Positions 5,634 to 5,978 of a stretch of DNA of 5,978 nt are shown one piece after another. Position 1 is the first letter of the stretch. Each line of letters begins with the position of its first letter. Made by a program: the position numbers and the translations under genes. The notes beneath the pieces were generated by a model. The model was not told where the DNA came from and did no database searches. It saw only the letters and a list, made by a program, of their open reading frames with translations. Source of the stretch: Candidatus Woesearchaeota archaeon CG11_big_fil_rev_8_21_14_0_20_43_8 (GTDB lineage Archaea; Nanobdellota; Nanobdellia; Woesearchaeales; CG08-08-20-14); NCBI GenBank assembly GCA_002762705.1, contig PCVE01000034.1, positions 1 through 5,978 on the forward strand. The letters run 5' to 3'.

Positions 5634-5764
5634 GCACTCTGACCCTACTCTCTGGTCAGCGTGCGCTTCCTGGCCCCTTCTGATAGGCCATAGATGTATG
5701 ATGGATTAAGAATGGCAGGGCTGACCTGTGTCCGGACCGTTTGTGACGGCCCGGGACTCTGCCA
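5634..5764. ncRNA. Candidate structured RNA (three hairpins), strand uncertain
   Basis: Three hairpins follow one another. H1 (5634-5664): GCAC and CTGACC pair with GGTCAG and GTGC, one mismatch, 9-base loop. H2 (5671-5690): TGGCC with GGCCA. H3 (5713-5764): outer TGGCAG with CTGCCA, inner GTCCGG-A-CCGT with ACGG-C-CC-G-GGAC, 5-base loop. The A-C mismatch of H3 becomes a G-U pair if the minus strand is transcribed, mildly favouring that strand, and CTTTGTATAAAG at 5807-5818 could be its TATA box. GGTCAGC (5654-5660) in H1 is also exactly complementary to GCTGACC (5720-5726) in the H3 bulge, allowing a pseudoknot or switch. No known RNA family is recognised. Confidence 0.3.
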
Positions 5765-5811
5765 AGTGGGGATCTGAAAAAATATGTACAAATCATCAAA
5801 ACACGACTTTA

Positions 5812-5893
5812 TACAAAGCTGTTCAATGTGGTCTGATGTGTTTATTGATCTCCTGTGATTTTGCGTATTCGACAATGGTCGCACGGCTTTGTA
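5812..5893. repeat. Inverted repeat with 60-base loop
   Basis: TACAAAGCTGT (5812-5822) pairs with ACGGCTTTGTA (5883-5893), ten Watson-Crick pairs plus one T-G. A small hairpin, CGAC-AATG-GTCG, lies inside the loop near the right arm. It might be part of a structured transcript or the remnant of a mobile-element end; no transposase or target duplication is visible. Confidence 0.35.
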
Positions 5894-5898
5894 GAAAA

Positions 5899-5963
5899 GT
5901 TCAAAATATAGAGTCCTTAAGCCGTAAGGCTTAAGAACAATGTAAACTATCTTTAATTTGAAC
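5899..5963 (+). repeat. Nested hairpin with GTAA (GNRA) loop
   Basis: CTTAAGCC (5916-5923) and GGCTTAAG (5928-5935) form a perfect 8-base-pair stem closed by GTAA, a GNRA tetraloop when the plus strand is transcribed. Outer arms GTTCAAA (5899-5905) and TTTGAAC (5957-5963) are also perfectly complementary, followed by an A-rich run. The GNRA loop favours a plus-strand RNA, for example an untranslated region of a gene beyond the right edge. Confidence 0.4.
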
Positions 5964-5978
5964 AAAAAAAGAGGTTTA

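Larger units (their letters stand above)
5537..5978. other. Region without a convincing gene
   Basis: These 442 bases contain the repeat-protein promoter at the left, then a GC-rich foldable island (about 58% GC over 5641-5770), then an AT-rich segment (about a third GC) with several inverted repeats. Short open frames exist on both strands but show no recognisable domain and run through the hairpins, so I do not call them genes. No tRNA, rRNA, SRP or RNase P RNA signature was seen. Confidence 0.6.

Noticed and set aside
5690..5780. Possible C/D box guide RNA (ATGATGG near 5699, CTGA near 5721 and 5773)
   Set aside because: Box C is imperfect, no convincing C'/D' pair exists, and the spacing is far longer than in archaeal C/D RNAs.
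5836..5934. Plus-strand 32-codon frame with a TATA-like CTTTATAC about 25 bases upstream
   Set aside because: The spacing is shorter than in the other genes, the same bases form inverted repeats, and the predicted peptide has no recognisable feature. Too weak to call.
5645..5965. Minus-strand open frame of 106 codons covering the right-hand non-coding region
   Set aside because: It reads straight through the hairpins of both structured regions, has no recognisable domain, no TATA box at the right distance within the window, and an irregular composition. Chance openness is more likely.

Overview
The window looks archaeal. Six of the seven genes with a visible start have an AT-rich TATA-like box centred 28-29 bases before the start codon and no Shine-Dalgarno sequence, the geometry of leaderless archaeal transcripts. 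The 23S/tRNA uracil methyltransferase is of the iron-sulfur RumA type, known among archaea from Thermococcales and Nanoarchaeum. A repeat protein resembling the LA_2272-type surface-repeat class is also present. A DPANN-type archaeon (for example the Woesearchaeota/Pacearchaeota group) is my best guess, but the lineage is inference.

Layout, left to right. Positions 1-345 (-) hold the start of an unrecognised gene that runs off the left edge. Positions 404-1546 (-) encode a RumA/TrmA-family RNA m5U methyltransferase. A divergent promoter region with a nested inverted repeat follows. Positions 1710-2300 (+) encode a histidine phosphatase, overlapping by 4 bases at its stop with purD (2297-3622, -), the second enzyme of purine synthesis. 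An 87-base divergent promoter region separates purD from a predicted lipoprotein of unknown function (3710-4363, +), which again overlaps by 4 bases at its stop with an unrecognised 117-residue gene (4360-4713, -). Positions 4754-5536 (-) encode a 260-residue protein with a tandem 18-residue repeat. The last 440 bases hold no convincing gene but contain a GC-rich, strongly foldable island and a separate AT-rich set of inverted repeats.

The genes do not form an evident pathway or operon: nearly every gene has its own promoter and orientation changes often. The housekeeping part (RNA methylation, purine synthesis) is conventional. The best leads are a 17-base palindrome shared (16 of 17) by the promoters of the phosphatase and the lipoprotein, suggesting a common regulator; the repeat protein; and a possible structured RNA at 5634-5764. 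I found no defence system, CRISPR array, transposase, tRNA or rRNA.
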